In this document: piece after piece, positions 17,194-26,300 of the stretch | Position numbering within the stretch: position 1 is the stretch's first letter | Layout of the letters: every line of letters begins with the position of its first letter | Source: Dinghuibacter silviterrae | Lineage (GTDB): Bacteria; Bacteroidota; Bacteroidia; Chitinophagales; Chitinophagaceae | Direction: 5' to 3' | Assembly (NCBI RefSeq): GCF_004366355.1 | Contig: NZ_SODV01000002.1 | Span: forward strand, 2,419,547 to 2,483,546 | DNA length: 64,000 nt | Program-made: the position numbers and the translations under genes | The notes under the pieces: model-generated | Database searches by the model: none | What the model was told of the DNA's origin: nothing | What the model saw: the letters and a program-made list of their open reading frames with translations, nothing else

Positions 17194-17889
17194 CTAGGCT
17201 CCGAGGTACCTCGTTGGCAAAGCCTCCTCCACGACGACCCGGCCCTCAAGCCCCACGCGATACACCCGGGCCGAAGGCACCGATGCCACGCAGGTAACCG
17301 CGTCATCCGCAAAATGCACCGCCGCACTATTATCAGCAGCATACCCGGGCAATATAGAACCGGAAGACAGCAGACGGTGGAGCGACGGCCTTCGCTCCAC
17401 CTCCCCATCATAATGCGGACAAAAACTCCCGGGCACAAGACCCAGGCATGGCAACATGGTATACGGCCCCGGTATGGAATCGGTGCTGCACTCCTGAAAC
17501 CAGCAGTTGGCCCCGGCGCTGATACCGGCCAGGACTATGCCTTTATCATACGCCTTGCGCAGGATCGTATCAAGCCCCCATTCCCGCCAGAGGGCGAGCA
17601 TGCTTTTGGTGTTGCCGCCACCGACATAAATGACGTCCATCCCTAGCAGAAAAGATTCCAGGTCGGCCGTGGGGGGTGTAAAAAGCGACAAGTGAAAAGG
17701 CCGGGCATCGAGCCGCGCAAACGCAGTGTAGAAATTCAGCGCATACCGGGACGCATCATCCGTGGCATGCGGCAGGAAGCACACCGATGGCCGCGAACGG
17801 CCCGAAGCATTTAACACATACTGATCGAGCAAAGGATTCCCGGGCTCCATGGAAAATCCGCCGCCCCCCATGGCTATAATCTGGCGCAT
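17194..17889 (-). CDS. Peptidase E (family S51, Asp-dipeptidase-like)
   Basis: 231 residues from the Met at 17889, chosen because it gives the canonical MRQIIAMGGGGFSMEPGNP start; an in-frame extension upstream reads through the neighbouring gene. Peptidase E hydrolyses N-terminal Asp-Xaa dipeptides using a Ser-His-Asp/Glu site on a class I amidotransferase-like fold. The nucleophile Ser lies in AGISAGANCWFQ, and the catalytic His is in FCPHYDGE. The glycine-rich VIYVGGGNTKSML strand is also typical. Cytosolic. It lies 7 bp downstream of the transglutaminase-like gene and may be the last gene of that operon. Confidence 0.9.
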   Translation of the reverse strand: MRQIIAMGGGGFSMEPGNPLLDQYVLNASGRSRPSVCFLPHATDDASRYALNFYTAFARLDARPFHLSLFTPPTADLESFLLGMDVIYVGGGNTKSMLALWREWGLDTILRKAYDKGIVLAGISAGANCWFQECSTDSIPGPYTMLPCLGLVPGSFCPHYDGEVERRPSLHRLLSSGSILPGYAADNSAAVHFADDAVTCVASVPSARVYRVGLEGRVVVEEALPTRYLGA

Positions 17890-17896
17890 CAATGGC

Positions 17897-20155
17897 TTAG
17901 TTTTTCTGCAACACAATTTTCCTTTGCGAAAACGCATACCCCGCATCCTGTATGGCGCACAACTCGGGCCATTGGGCCACGCTGAGGTTGCGCACCTTGT
18001 AGAGTTTGCGGACGTCGATGCGGAGCACGCCGTCGGTAACGGTGGCGGTGCTGGTAAAGCTGCCGCATTCGTTGTCGACGGACGTCGTAATGCCGGATAA
18101 CCCTTTGACCGTATATCCGTCAGGCACCTTGAACGAAATGCTGTACAGTAACGTCCGGGGATAACTGACGTCGACGGGTAACGTGCGCAACCGTTCATCG
18201 CGGGTAAGCTTCGGCTGTCTCCCGATGAGTGCCGGAAGCGCGAGCAGGATGTCGTCCCCCGCAGTAGCGGTGAGCCCGCCAAGGACAAATGTTTCCTCGT
18301 ATTGGAGGTTGCGCTTTTTAAAGCTGCGGCCGTCTTCCTGTATTTTGAAGTCGTTGTATTTTTCGACGGTCGCGTTGTATTCGTTTTCGGCCTGGGCTTT
18401 CATCTGCTTTGGCTTGTCTTCCTTCCAGTCTTTTTTCTGCTGGCTGAAGTCGGTCATGGCTTTGTCGGCCTGGACGGGGTTGAGCCCTTCCCACATGCTG
18501 GAGCCATCGTAGTTGCGGAAGTCGGTTTCCATAAAGGGCGTGAGGGCGAGGGCGTCGCCTTCCATGTCGTCTTTGGACAGGCCCTTGGCCTGGACGGTTT
18601 TGTCGATGGCGAGGCGGCTTTGGTCGTCGCCGTCGAAACCAACACCGACCTTGGTATAGATCATGTTGTCGGCGGTGTCGGTGAGGGGGACAAGCTCGGT
18701 CTTGGGCGCTTCCTTGACGGAACGGATGTCAAAACTGACGGCGGTATTGCCGATGAGGTATTCCTTGAGGTCTTCGGGGTTGCCGTGCTCGCCGGGGTTG
18801 ACGTAGTATTTGCCTTTGTAGCGCACGATCCAGTCGAGCTCCTGGGTAAAGGCGACCTTGTCGAGGTCGCAAAGGGTGTTGTAGGAGGTAACGATGATGT
18901 CGTGGTCGAGTTTTCGCTTGGCCAGGAGACCGGAAAAGACCTTTGCAAAAGCATAGTCGTTCCAGGAATTATACAAGGTGTAGGAACGGATGGTGTAATA
19001 GGCCTTCCGGACGTACTCGTCGTCGCTTTGGTCGGTGATGCCTTTTTTCTTTAGCCCTTTGTAGATCTCGTCGATGAGGTTGGTGTGGTCGCCCCCGGCG
19101 GAAATCCTGCCGGTCTGGAACCAAAAGGCCTTGGCTTTTTCGGCGAGGTCTTTTACGGGCATGTCGTTTTGCATGTCCTCGGCGGACTTGAACCAGACGA
19201 GGTCGCGGGCACGGCTGCGCGCGTAGACGACCTGGAACTTGATGGAGGGGAACTCGCGGAAGTCGTTGACGTAACGGGTGTCTTTGAGTTTGTCGCGGTT
19301 GTCGTCGGTCCAGCGGTAGACGCGTTTGCCCCCGGTATTGGTCTCGATAAAGCGGGGCGCGCCCATCATGCTTTTGTAGGTCACGAAATAGTGATCGTCT
19401 TCGGCGGCCACCTCGATGATCTGCCGGGCAACGGGCATGTCGCGGTTACAGAGGTAGAAGACGGGGTCGAATTCCTTGTATTCGGGGTTGCTGGAATATT
19501 CCTTCGAATTGTAGTGCCGGAACTGGTATTCGATGACATCGCCTTCTTCGAGGTCGGGGATGGCGATCTTGAAGTAGTTGGGACGGTAGAAGGAGGAGGG
19601 GGCGGGTTCGGTATAACTTTTGAAAACGGAGGGGACGGTGTGGATGTCTTCGATACGTACGGCATCCTCCAGGTCTACGTCCTGCTTGGTGCCGTCCTTT
19701 TTGATGACCCGGGCGGCAAATGCGTCCTGGTCCGTGGTCTGGCGGAAATACAGGAGGGAATATTTCTCCAGGGCGGCCTTGTCTTTGACCAGGATCTTCC
19801 GGCGTTCGGTTTCCTCGACCAGGATGTGGGCCTCGTTGCGCATGTTTTCCCAGAAGATGGAGGTACCGGCGGTGGGAATGGCCAGCAAAAGCCCCACGAG
19901 GTTGCGCCCGATGCGTTGGCCGACGGTGACGCCCTTTTTGTCGAAGTCAAACGTCGTCTTTTGGCAAAGCAGCACGGCACTGGAAGAGGACCAGCGGGCG
20001 GAATCAAATGAGGTGGTAAAATCGGCGTCGTCGGCGAGCAAGGGTGCGGTTTTCAGGTTGCGCTCGTTCTGCTCCAGTTCTTTGGGAGAGATACGATCCT
20101 GGGCGTGGACGTGGATAAAAAGAGGCAAAAAGAGTAGGACGAAAAAGCGTTTCAT
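17897..20155 (-). CDS. Secreted DUF3857/transglutaminase-like protein with degenerate active site
   Basis: 752 residues from the Met at 20155, which starts a signal peptide (KRFFVLLFLPLFIHVHAQ). An N-terminal DUF3857-type beta domain covers about residues 60-300 (with DGTKQDVDLEDAVRIED and GDVIEYQFRHYNS), followed by a transglutaminase-like region. Where an active enzyme has GDC, this protein reads WNDYAFAKVFSGLLAK, so the nucleophile Cys is Tyr, and the His/Asp partners are not visible either. It therefore looks like a non-catalytic homologue. The following gene (20166-22100) is an apparently active paralogue 10 bp upstream in the same operon. Such periplasmic proteins are common in Bacteroidota; their role is not established. 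Confidence 0.85.
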   Translation of the reverse strand: MKRFFVLLFLPLFIHVHAQDRISPKELEQNERNLKTAPLLADDADFTTSFDSARWSSSSAVLLCQKTTFDFDKKGVTVGQRIGRNLVGLLLAIPTAGTSIFWENMRNEAHILVEETERRKILVKDKAALEKYSLLYFRQTTDQDAFAARVIKKDGTKQDVDLEDAVRIEDIHTVPSVFKSYTEPAPSSFYRPNYFKIAIPDLEEGDVIEYQFRHYNSKEYSSNPEYKEFDPVFYLCNRDMPVARQIIEVAAEDDHYFVTYKSMMGAPRFIETNTGGKRVYRWTDDNRDKLKDTRYVNDFREFPSIKFQVVYARSRARDLVWFKSAEDMQNDMPVKDLAEKAKAFWFQTGRISAGGDHTNLIDEIYKGLKKKGITDQSDDEYVRKAYYTIRSYTLYNSWNDYAFAKVFSGLLAKRKLDHDIIVTSYNTLCDLDKVAFTQELDWIVRYKGKYYVNPGEHGNPEDLKEYLIGNTAVSFDIRSVKEAPKTELVPLTDTADNMIYTKVGVGFDGDDQSRLAIDKTVQAKGLSKDDMEGDALALTPFMETDFRNYDGSSMWEGLNPVQADKAMTDFSQQKKDWKEDKPKQMKAQAENEYNATVEKYNDFKIQEDGRSFKKRNLQYEETFVLGGLTATAGDDILLALPALIGRQPKLTRDERLRTLPVDVSYPRTLLYSISFKVPDGYTVKGLSGITTSVDNECGSFTSTATVTDGVLRIDVRKLYKVRNLSVAQWPELCAIQDAGYAFSQRKIVLQKN

Positions 20156-20165
20156 CGAAGGCGAT

Positions 20166-22100
20166 TTAGAGGTTGACGGATATATTATTCCTGTCAAATT
20201 TCCGTATGTCATCCAAAAACTGTTTCCAGGCGGTAAAGTCGGACACGTTGATGACGGGAGAGGCGATCTGGAGCTGTTTTGACAGGAGAACGGTGTGTCC
20301 CTTCATGAGGTAATCCGCGTGTATGGAATCCCCCTGGAACGCCGCCGTAAAGACCGGTGGAAGGTACCGGGGTTTGGCGCCGGAGGGAAGCTCCAGCGAA
20401 ATCTCGTCCTTGCTCAGCAGCGTCCCGTCGATGTCGATGGGCGTCTGGCGTTCTTCGCCGGGGATAAACCGGGCGATGGAGCCGGGGAAAAAGTCAATGC
20501 CCATATAACAGGTTTTGTCTACGTTGGTGACCTGGTTGGCCAGGACAACGTCGCCCTGGATGACGATGGGGATGTCCCGGTTCTGGAAATCGGAGGTCTT
20601 GATCCCCGTGGCTTCCGCGTTGGGGTCGCCGAGCTCGACAAGACTTTTGACAAAATCCTGTTTCTCGTCTGAGGGGATGCCGTGGTAGATGTTGTGGAAA
20701 ATGTTTTTGGACTCGCCGTTAAAGGTCATGGTCACGTGGCCTACGATGGAATCGCCCACGAGGTGAAGATCGGCCTTGGTAAGGACGATGTTGCTCTCTG
20801 CGGTGGCGGAGGGCACGGTGTCCAGTTTAAAGTTGTCCCCGTTTTCGACAAGGACGGACTTGCCCTGGATGCGATAGGCATTTACGCCGAGGGGTGCGTA
20901 CTTCTGGGTGCCGTCGAGAAAGTATGTTTGACCACCCATATACAACACGCATATCGCGTGGTTGGCCACGCAAAGGGACTGGACGGTCCCAAAATCGTAG
21001 GGGATGTCCCGGGTACCGATCCAGGCAAAATGGGCGTCATATCCCGCGATCTTGAGCATTTGCGTCAGCAGGTTGGCCATGCCCTTGCAATCCCCGTATT
21101 TGTTCTTATACACATCCTGCGCGGTCATGGGGACAAAACCGGCGTAGCCTTCTTCAAAGGCGACGTAGCGGATGTTGTCCTGGACCCAGTAATAGAGGGC
21201 CTTGACCTTGTCCTGGTCCGATGTCAGGCCGGCCGTCAGCTTGTGCACCAAGGGCGTAAGCGTGGAGGTATTGTTGTCGCACTTCTTATACAGGTAATCA
21301 TCCCACGCATACAGATCGGCGAGCGTCTTAAACCCGTTGTACGTCTTCTGATTGACGGTATAGGTCCGCGCGGTAACGACCAGGTGCGGGAGGAAATAAG
21401 GCCGCGCCAGGCTGGACGGCTCTTCTTTGATCCCCGGGAGGTCGGTGGCCGTGTAGGTATAGGTAATTTGATCCTTTTCGCGGCGTACGTCTTTTTTGAT
21501 CTTATACCCGGCGAAGTTTTCTTCCTGGATGTCCAGTTTCAGCCAGGAAGGTACCGTGAAGCTGATGCTGTGTTCCTTTACGGGATAACCGGAGTGGAAA
21601 AAGAAGCGGGTGAGGTATTTGACGTCGCTGTATTCAAGGGCATAGTGAAACCGGCAGCGCTGACCGGAGCCGTCCGCCTCGAAGCCGTAAAACTCGCCAT
21701 AGTTGTCGTCTAAGTAGATGTCGTCACCGGAGAGGGACATCTTCACCGGCTGGTAGCGCTGGTTGCGGAAGTTGTTCCCGTACCAGATCTGGAAGTCGTA
21801 GTCCTTGACCCTAACGAACTGGTTGTAGTAGATGAGGTGCCCCATGTCCACCTTGTTGGTGATCGAGGCCAGGTCGACTTCTCCCTTTTCCAGGGCGGTC
21901 ACGACAGGGGTTCCCTGGACGCCTTTGGCGGTGGAAAAAGTAATGGATTGGGTGATGAGGGAGGCGCCGAATTTGGCTTTTTTGCTCAACTTTTTCAAGG
22001 CTGCAGCTTGTGCAAAACCTTGAGCATCAGGAGTTTGATTTTGAGCAATCGTGCGAACAAAAAGCAGGGCGCAGACAGCGAGCGTAAGCAGCTTTTTCAT
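20166..22100 (-). CDS. Secreted DUF3857/transglutaminase-like protein with intact Cys-His-Asp triad
   Basis: 644 residues from the Met at 22100 (an ATG two codons earlier at 22106 is also possible); the signal peptide is KKLLTLAVCALLFVRTIAQ. The N-terminal half is a DUF3857-type beta domain. The transglutaminase-like fold carries the triad: Cys in NKYGDCKGMANLL, His in VANHAICVLYMGG, and Asp in TYFLDGT. A C-terminal beta domain follows. Transglutaminase-like proteases of this class cleave or crosslink unknown periplasmic substrates. It sits directly before a catalytically dead paralogue, which suggests a pair working together. The overlapping kinase operon ends 22 bp upstream. Confidence 0.88.
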   Translation of the reverse strand: MKKLLTLAVCALLFVRTIAQNQTPDAQGFAQAAALKKLSKKAKFGASLITQSITFSTAKGVQGTPVVTALEKGEVDLASITNKVDMGHLIYYNQFVRVKDYDFQIWYGNNFRNQRYQPVKMSLSGDDIYLDDNYGEFYGFEADGSGQRCRFHYALEYSDVKYLTRFFFHSGYPVKEHSISFTVPSWLKLDIQEENFAGYKIKKDVRREKDQITYTYTATDLPGIKEEPSSLARPYFLPHLVVTARTYTVNQKTYNGFKTLADLYAWDDYLYKKCDNNTSTLTPLVHKLTAGLTSDQDKVKALYYWVQDNIRYVAFEEGYAGFVPMTAQDVYKNKYGDCKGMANLLTQMLKIAGYDAHFAWIGTRDIPYDFGTVQSLCVANHAICVLYMGGQTYFLDGTQKYAPLGVNAYRIQGKSVLVENGDNFKLDTVPSATAESNIVLTKADLHLVGDSIVGHVTMTFNGESKNIFHNIYHGIPSDEKQDFVKSLVELGDPNAEATGIKTSDFQNRDIPIVIQGDVVLANQVTNVDKTCYMGIDFFPGSIARFIPGEERQTPIDIDGTLLSKDEISLELPSGAKPRYLPPVFTAAFQGDSIHADYLMKGHTVLLSKQLQIASPVINVSDFTAWKQFLDDIRKFDRNNISVNL

Positions 22101-22121
22101 GAGCATCTGGATATTGGCTCA

Positions 22122-23303
22122 CTAAGATACACTTTCCACCGGAATTTCCCGGTGCAAGGTGGGTAAACCTACGACAAAAGTGGCGCCTTTGCCCGGTTCG
22201 CTGTAGGCGTCGATGCGTCCCCCGTGTTTTTCCGCGATCTTTTTGCAGATGGCCAGGCCGATCCCCGTCCCCTCGAACTGGTCATAGCTGTGGAGACGGC
22301 TAAACAGGGAAAAGATCTTGTCGGCGTATTTCTGCTCGAAACCGATCCCATTGTCCTGGACACAGACCTCGCAGACATCCCCGTCTATGCGGGCAAAGAC
22401 CCGGATAAAAGGGGGCGGATCGTCCCGGCTGAACTTGAGGGCGTTGATGAGCAGGTTTTGAAAAAGCTGGCGGATCTGGGTCGGTATCACTTTCAGGATG
22501 GGCAGGGGGGCCACGGTAACGGTGGCGTTCTTTTGCTCGATCGAGACCTCAAGGTCGCTGACGAGCCCCTCCACCAGGTTCGTGAGGTCGGTCTCTTCAA
22601 AGACGTTGGAGTCCGCCGCGGAGCGCGAAAACTCCAGGATATTTTTGATCAGGACCTGCATCCGGGAGGCGGCCCGGGTAATCTTGTCGATATACCCCTT
22701 GCCTTCGGTGTCCAGTTCCCGGGTCCGGGAGACCAGGCGTTCGCTGAAGAGCATGATCTTCCGCAGGGGTTCCTGGAGGTCGTGGCTGGCGGCGTACGCA
22801 AAGCGCTCCAATTCCTCGTTGGTCACCCGGAGCTGGTGGATGTTCTCCGTCAATTGCTGGTTGAGCTGGATAAGGTGTTGCTCCTGTTGACGAAGCAGGT
22901 GGTTTTTCCGGTACAGGTCCACAAAAACGCTGACCTTGGTGCGCAGCAGGTCCGGGTTGATGGGTTTTTTGATATAGTCGACGCCCCCCATGCGGTACCC
23001 TGTAAACATGGTCTCATCAGGGTAGTCGTTGGCCGTGATAAAGATGATAGGGATATGCCGGAGCACTTCCCTTTGATAGATCAGGGTAGCGGTCTCGAAG
23101 CCGTTCAGCTCGGGCATCTGCACGTCCATGAGGATCAACGTGAAGTCCACCTCTTTCAATAGGATACGAAGGGCGGCCCGCCCGCTTCTGGCCTTATAGA
23201 GGTTATATCCGTCGGGTTCGAGGATCGCCTCTATGGCAAAAAGATTGTCTTCGCGGTCGTCAACGAGGAGCAGTTTGATGTCGGGTTTTACTTGTACAGC
23301 CAT
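22122..23303 (-). CDS. Response regulator-histidine kinase hybrid
   Basis: 393 residues from the Met at 23303. An N-terminal receiver occupies about residues 8-130, with the acidic pair in LLLVDDRED, phospho-Asp60 in LILMDVQMPELNG and Lys113 in YIKKP. A coiled coil (135-165) leads to a HisKA of the phytochrome-like type (AASHDLQEPLRK, His174) and an HATPase_c domain with QDNGIGFE and GTGIGLAICKKI. There is no membrane segment, so it is cytosolic. The start lies inside the 3' end of the giant kinase gene with a 16-base overlap, which implies translational coupling and a common phosphorelay: the giant kinase likely phosphorylates this receiver, which gates a second kinase. Confidence 0.93.
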   Translation of the reverse strand: MAVQVKPDIKLLLVDDREDNLFAIEAILEPDGYNLYKARSGRAALRILLKEVDFTLILMDVQMPELNGFETATLIYQREVLRHIPIIFITANDYPDETMFTGYRMGGVDYIKKPINPDLLRTKVSVFVDLYRKNHLLRQQEQHLIQLNQQLTENIHQLRVTNEELERFAYAASHDLQEPLRKIMLFSERLVSRTRELDTEGKGYIDKITRAASRMQVLIKNILEFSRSAADSNVFEETDLTNLVEGLVSDLEVSIEQKNATVTVAPLPILKVIPTQIRQLFQNLLINALKFSRDDPPPFIRVFARIDGDVCEVCVQDNGIGFEQKYADKIFSLFSRLHSYDQFEGTGIGLAICKKIAEKHGGRIDAYSEPGKGATFVVGLPTLHREIPVESVS

Positions 23304-26300
23304 ATCCGCATCAAAGATAACAGTTGGTCTATTTTTACGGGCTTGGTAATATAATCGGAGGCGCCGGCTTCCAAACATTTTTCCCGGTCCCCTTTCATGG
23401 CCTTGGCGGTGACGGCAATGATGGGTAAGTGGGCGTTTTTGTGCTCCCGGCGGATTTTCTGGGTCGTCTCGTATCCATCCATTTCCGGCATCATAATGTC
23501 CATCAGGACCATGTCGATGCCGGGTTCTTCCTCCAGGATCTGGATGGCGTCCTGGCCGCTTTCAGCGGTGATTGTGTTGATGTTGTATTTTTCAAAGGCC
23601 GTGGTCAGGGCAAACAGGTTCCGGACGTCATCGTCCACGACCAGCACTTTTTTACCCGAGAGGATTTCCTCCTTTAGCCGCAGGTTCTCGATGATCCGTT
23701 TCTTTTCAGGGGGGAGGCCCTTGTGGTTGATGTGGAGCTGGGTAACGACCTCCTCCAGGAGGAGCTCCAGGGACTGGACGTTTTTGAGCAGGACGTTGTT
23801 GGCGTATTTTTTCAAAAGGCTTTTTTCCCGGGGGGTAAAGTCCCGGGCGGAATAGATCGTCAGCGGCATGATCTTGGCCCCGCGGAGCGCGTGTATTTCC
23901 GTGACCAGGTCGAGACCGTTCATGTCGGGGACACCATAGTCCACGCTGATCCCGTCGTAAGGATGGAACCGGATATGCTCCAGGGCCTCCTGTCCGGTGG
24001 CTGCCAGCGTAAGGTGCACCTGGTCGCCTAAGTCGAGCATTTTGGCGATCTGGGAAGAATCCAGCTCGTTGTCCTCGATGATGAGCAGCTCCCTGGTACG
24101 GTTGGGGTCGAAACCGGCAATGTCGTCCATCAACTGGCCAAGGGCGTCCGCGTCCAGGGGTTTGAGGTGGAAGCTGCGCGCACCCCGGTTCATGGCCAGG
24201 GCCCGGTTTTCTTCCCCGCTGATCAGGTGGATGGGGATGTGGCGGAAGTTCAGGTCGTTTTTAAACAGGTCGAGGATGCGCCAGCCGCTGGCGTCGGGCA
24301 GCTTGACGTCAAGGGTGACCGCCACCGGCATAAACTTGTTGGCCAGGTCGAAGACCTCCCCGTAATGCGTCGCGACGACGCCCTTCAGGTCTTTTTCGTG
24401 CACCTTGTCCATCATGATGCGGGCAAAACGGAGGTCGTCTTCGACGATCAACACTACTTTTTCCCCAAAAGAAATACTGTTGCGGTCGTCGCCCGTATCG
24501 TTGATGATTTCGCTGACGGCTTCCAGGTCCCGCTCGGGGAGTTTGACCGTTTGTACCACCTTATCCTGGTCAAGGGCATACTCGCTGATGACCAGGCTGG
24601 TTTGTTTTTCCTTTTTGAAAAGGGCGGGATTGTAGTCGGCGGGCAGGTAAAGGGTAAAGGTACTCCCCCGCCCTACCTCGCTGTCCAGGTCGATGACACC
24701 GCCTAAAAGGTCGGCCAGGCCGCGGCTGATGGACAGCCCCAGACCGGTCCCGCCGTATTTGCGGCTGGTGGACCCTTCGGCCTGCTGGAAGGCTTCGAAG
24801 ATGATGTTTTGTTTCTCCTTCTGGATGCCGATCCCCGTGTCCCGGATCTCAAAGCCGACGACCCGGGGCGCCAGGTCGAGGGCTTGCAGGCTCGACTTCC
24901 AGTCCCCCTTCCGGGCCTCGAAGATGCGCAGGCGCACTTCCCCCTTTTCCGTAAACTTAAACGCGTTGGAGAGCAGGTTTTTGAGGATCTGGTTGAGGCG
25001 CTGGATGTCCGTCCGTATGTTCCCCGGCAGTTCCCGGTCCATGTCGATGACAAACCGGAGGTTTTTGCTTTCCGATATGTGTTTGAAGGTCGTTTCGACA
25101 AAGGATGTGATCTCGCCAAGCGCCACCGGGCTAAAGTCGGCGGAGATATACCCGGATTCGATCTTGGAAAGGTCGAGGATGTCGTTGATGAGCTGGATCA
25201 GGTCGTCCCCGCAACTATGGATGGTCTTGGCGTACCGGACCTGTTTCTCGGTCAGGTTGCCGTCCGCATTTTCAAAAAGCTGCTGGGCCAGGATGAGCAG
25301 GGAGTTGAGCGGGGTCCGCAGCTCGTGGGACATGTTCGCCAGGAACTCGGATTTGTATTTGGAGGTCAGGGTCAGCTGTTCCGCTTTTTCTTCGAGGGAG
25401 CGGCGGGCCTCTTCGACTTCCTTGTTTTTGTTTTCTACTTCCTCCTTTTGCTTGACCAGGAGGTGGGCCTTGTCCTGGAGCTCTTCGTTGGCGCGTCTCA
25501 GTTCGTCGGCCAGCGACGTGGATTGTTCCAGCAGGTGTTCCGTCCGCGAGTTGGTCTCGATGGTATTGAGCACGATCCCGATGGACTCCGTCAGTTGTCC
25601 GAGGAAGTCGAGGTGGGTTTCGTTAAACGGCTCGAAGGAGGCCAGCTCGATGACCGCCTTGATTTCCTTTTCGAAGAGCACGGGCAATACGATCAGGTTG
25701 ATCGGGGTGGATTCGCCCAGACCGGACCCGATGCGGATATAGTCCTTGGGGACGTTGGTCAGCAGGATGCGTTGTTTTTCCATGGCCACCTGGCCGACCA
25801 GTCCTTCGCCCAACCCAAACTGCCGGTCGAGGCTGAGCTCCTGCTGGTGCGCATACGTTGCGAACAGCCGCAGGTGCGGGGTCTCGTCCTGTTCGAGGAT
25901 ATAGAACATGCCCCGCTGGGCGTTGACCACGCGCGCCAGTTCGGACAGGATGCGCCGGGTCACGGTGTTGAGGTCCTTCTGCCCCTGGAGCATCTGGGTG
26001 AACTTCGCCAGGTTGGACTTCAGCCAGTCCTGCTCCTGGTTCCGCAAGGTGGTTTCCTTCAGGTTGGCGATCATCTGGTTGATCGTGTCCTTGAGTTCTT
26101 CCACCTCCCCTTTGGCCGCCACGCGGATCGTGCGGGTAAGGTCCCCTTTGGTCACCGCGGAGGCCACTTCCGAAATCGCACGCACCTGGGTGGTAAGGTT
26201 GGCCGCGAGCTGGTTGACGTTTTCCGTGAGGTTCTTCCAGATACCGGAAGCCCCGGGTACGTTGGCCTGGCCGCCGAGTTTTCCGTCCACACCTACTTCC

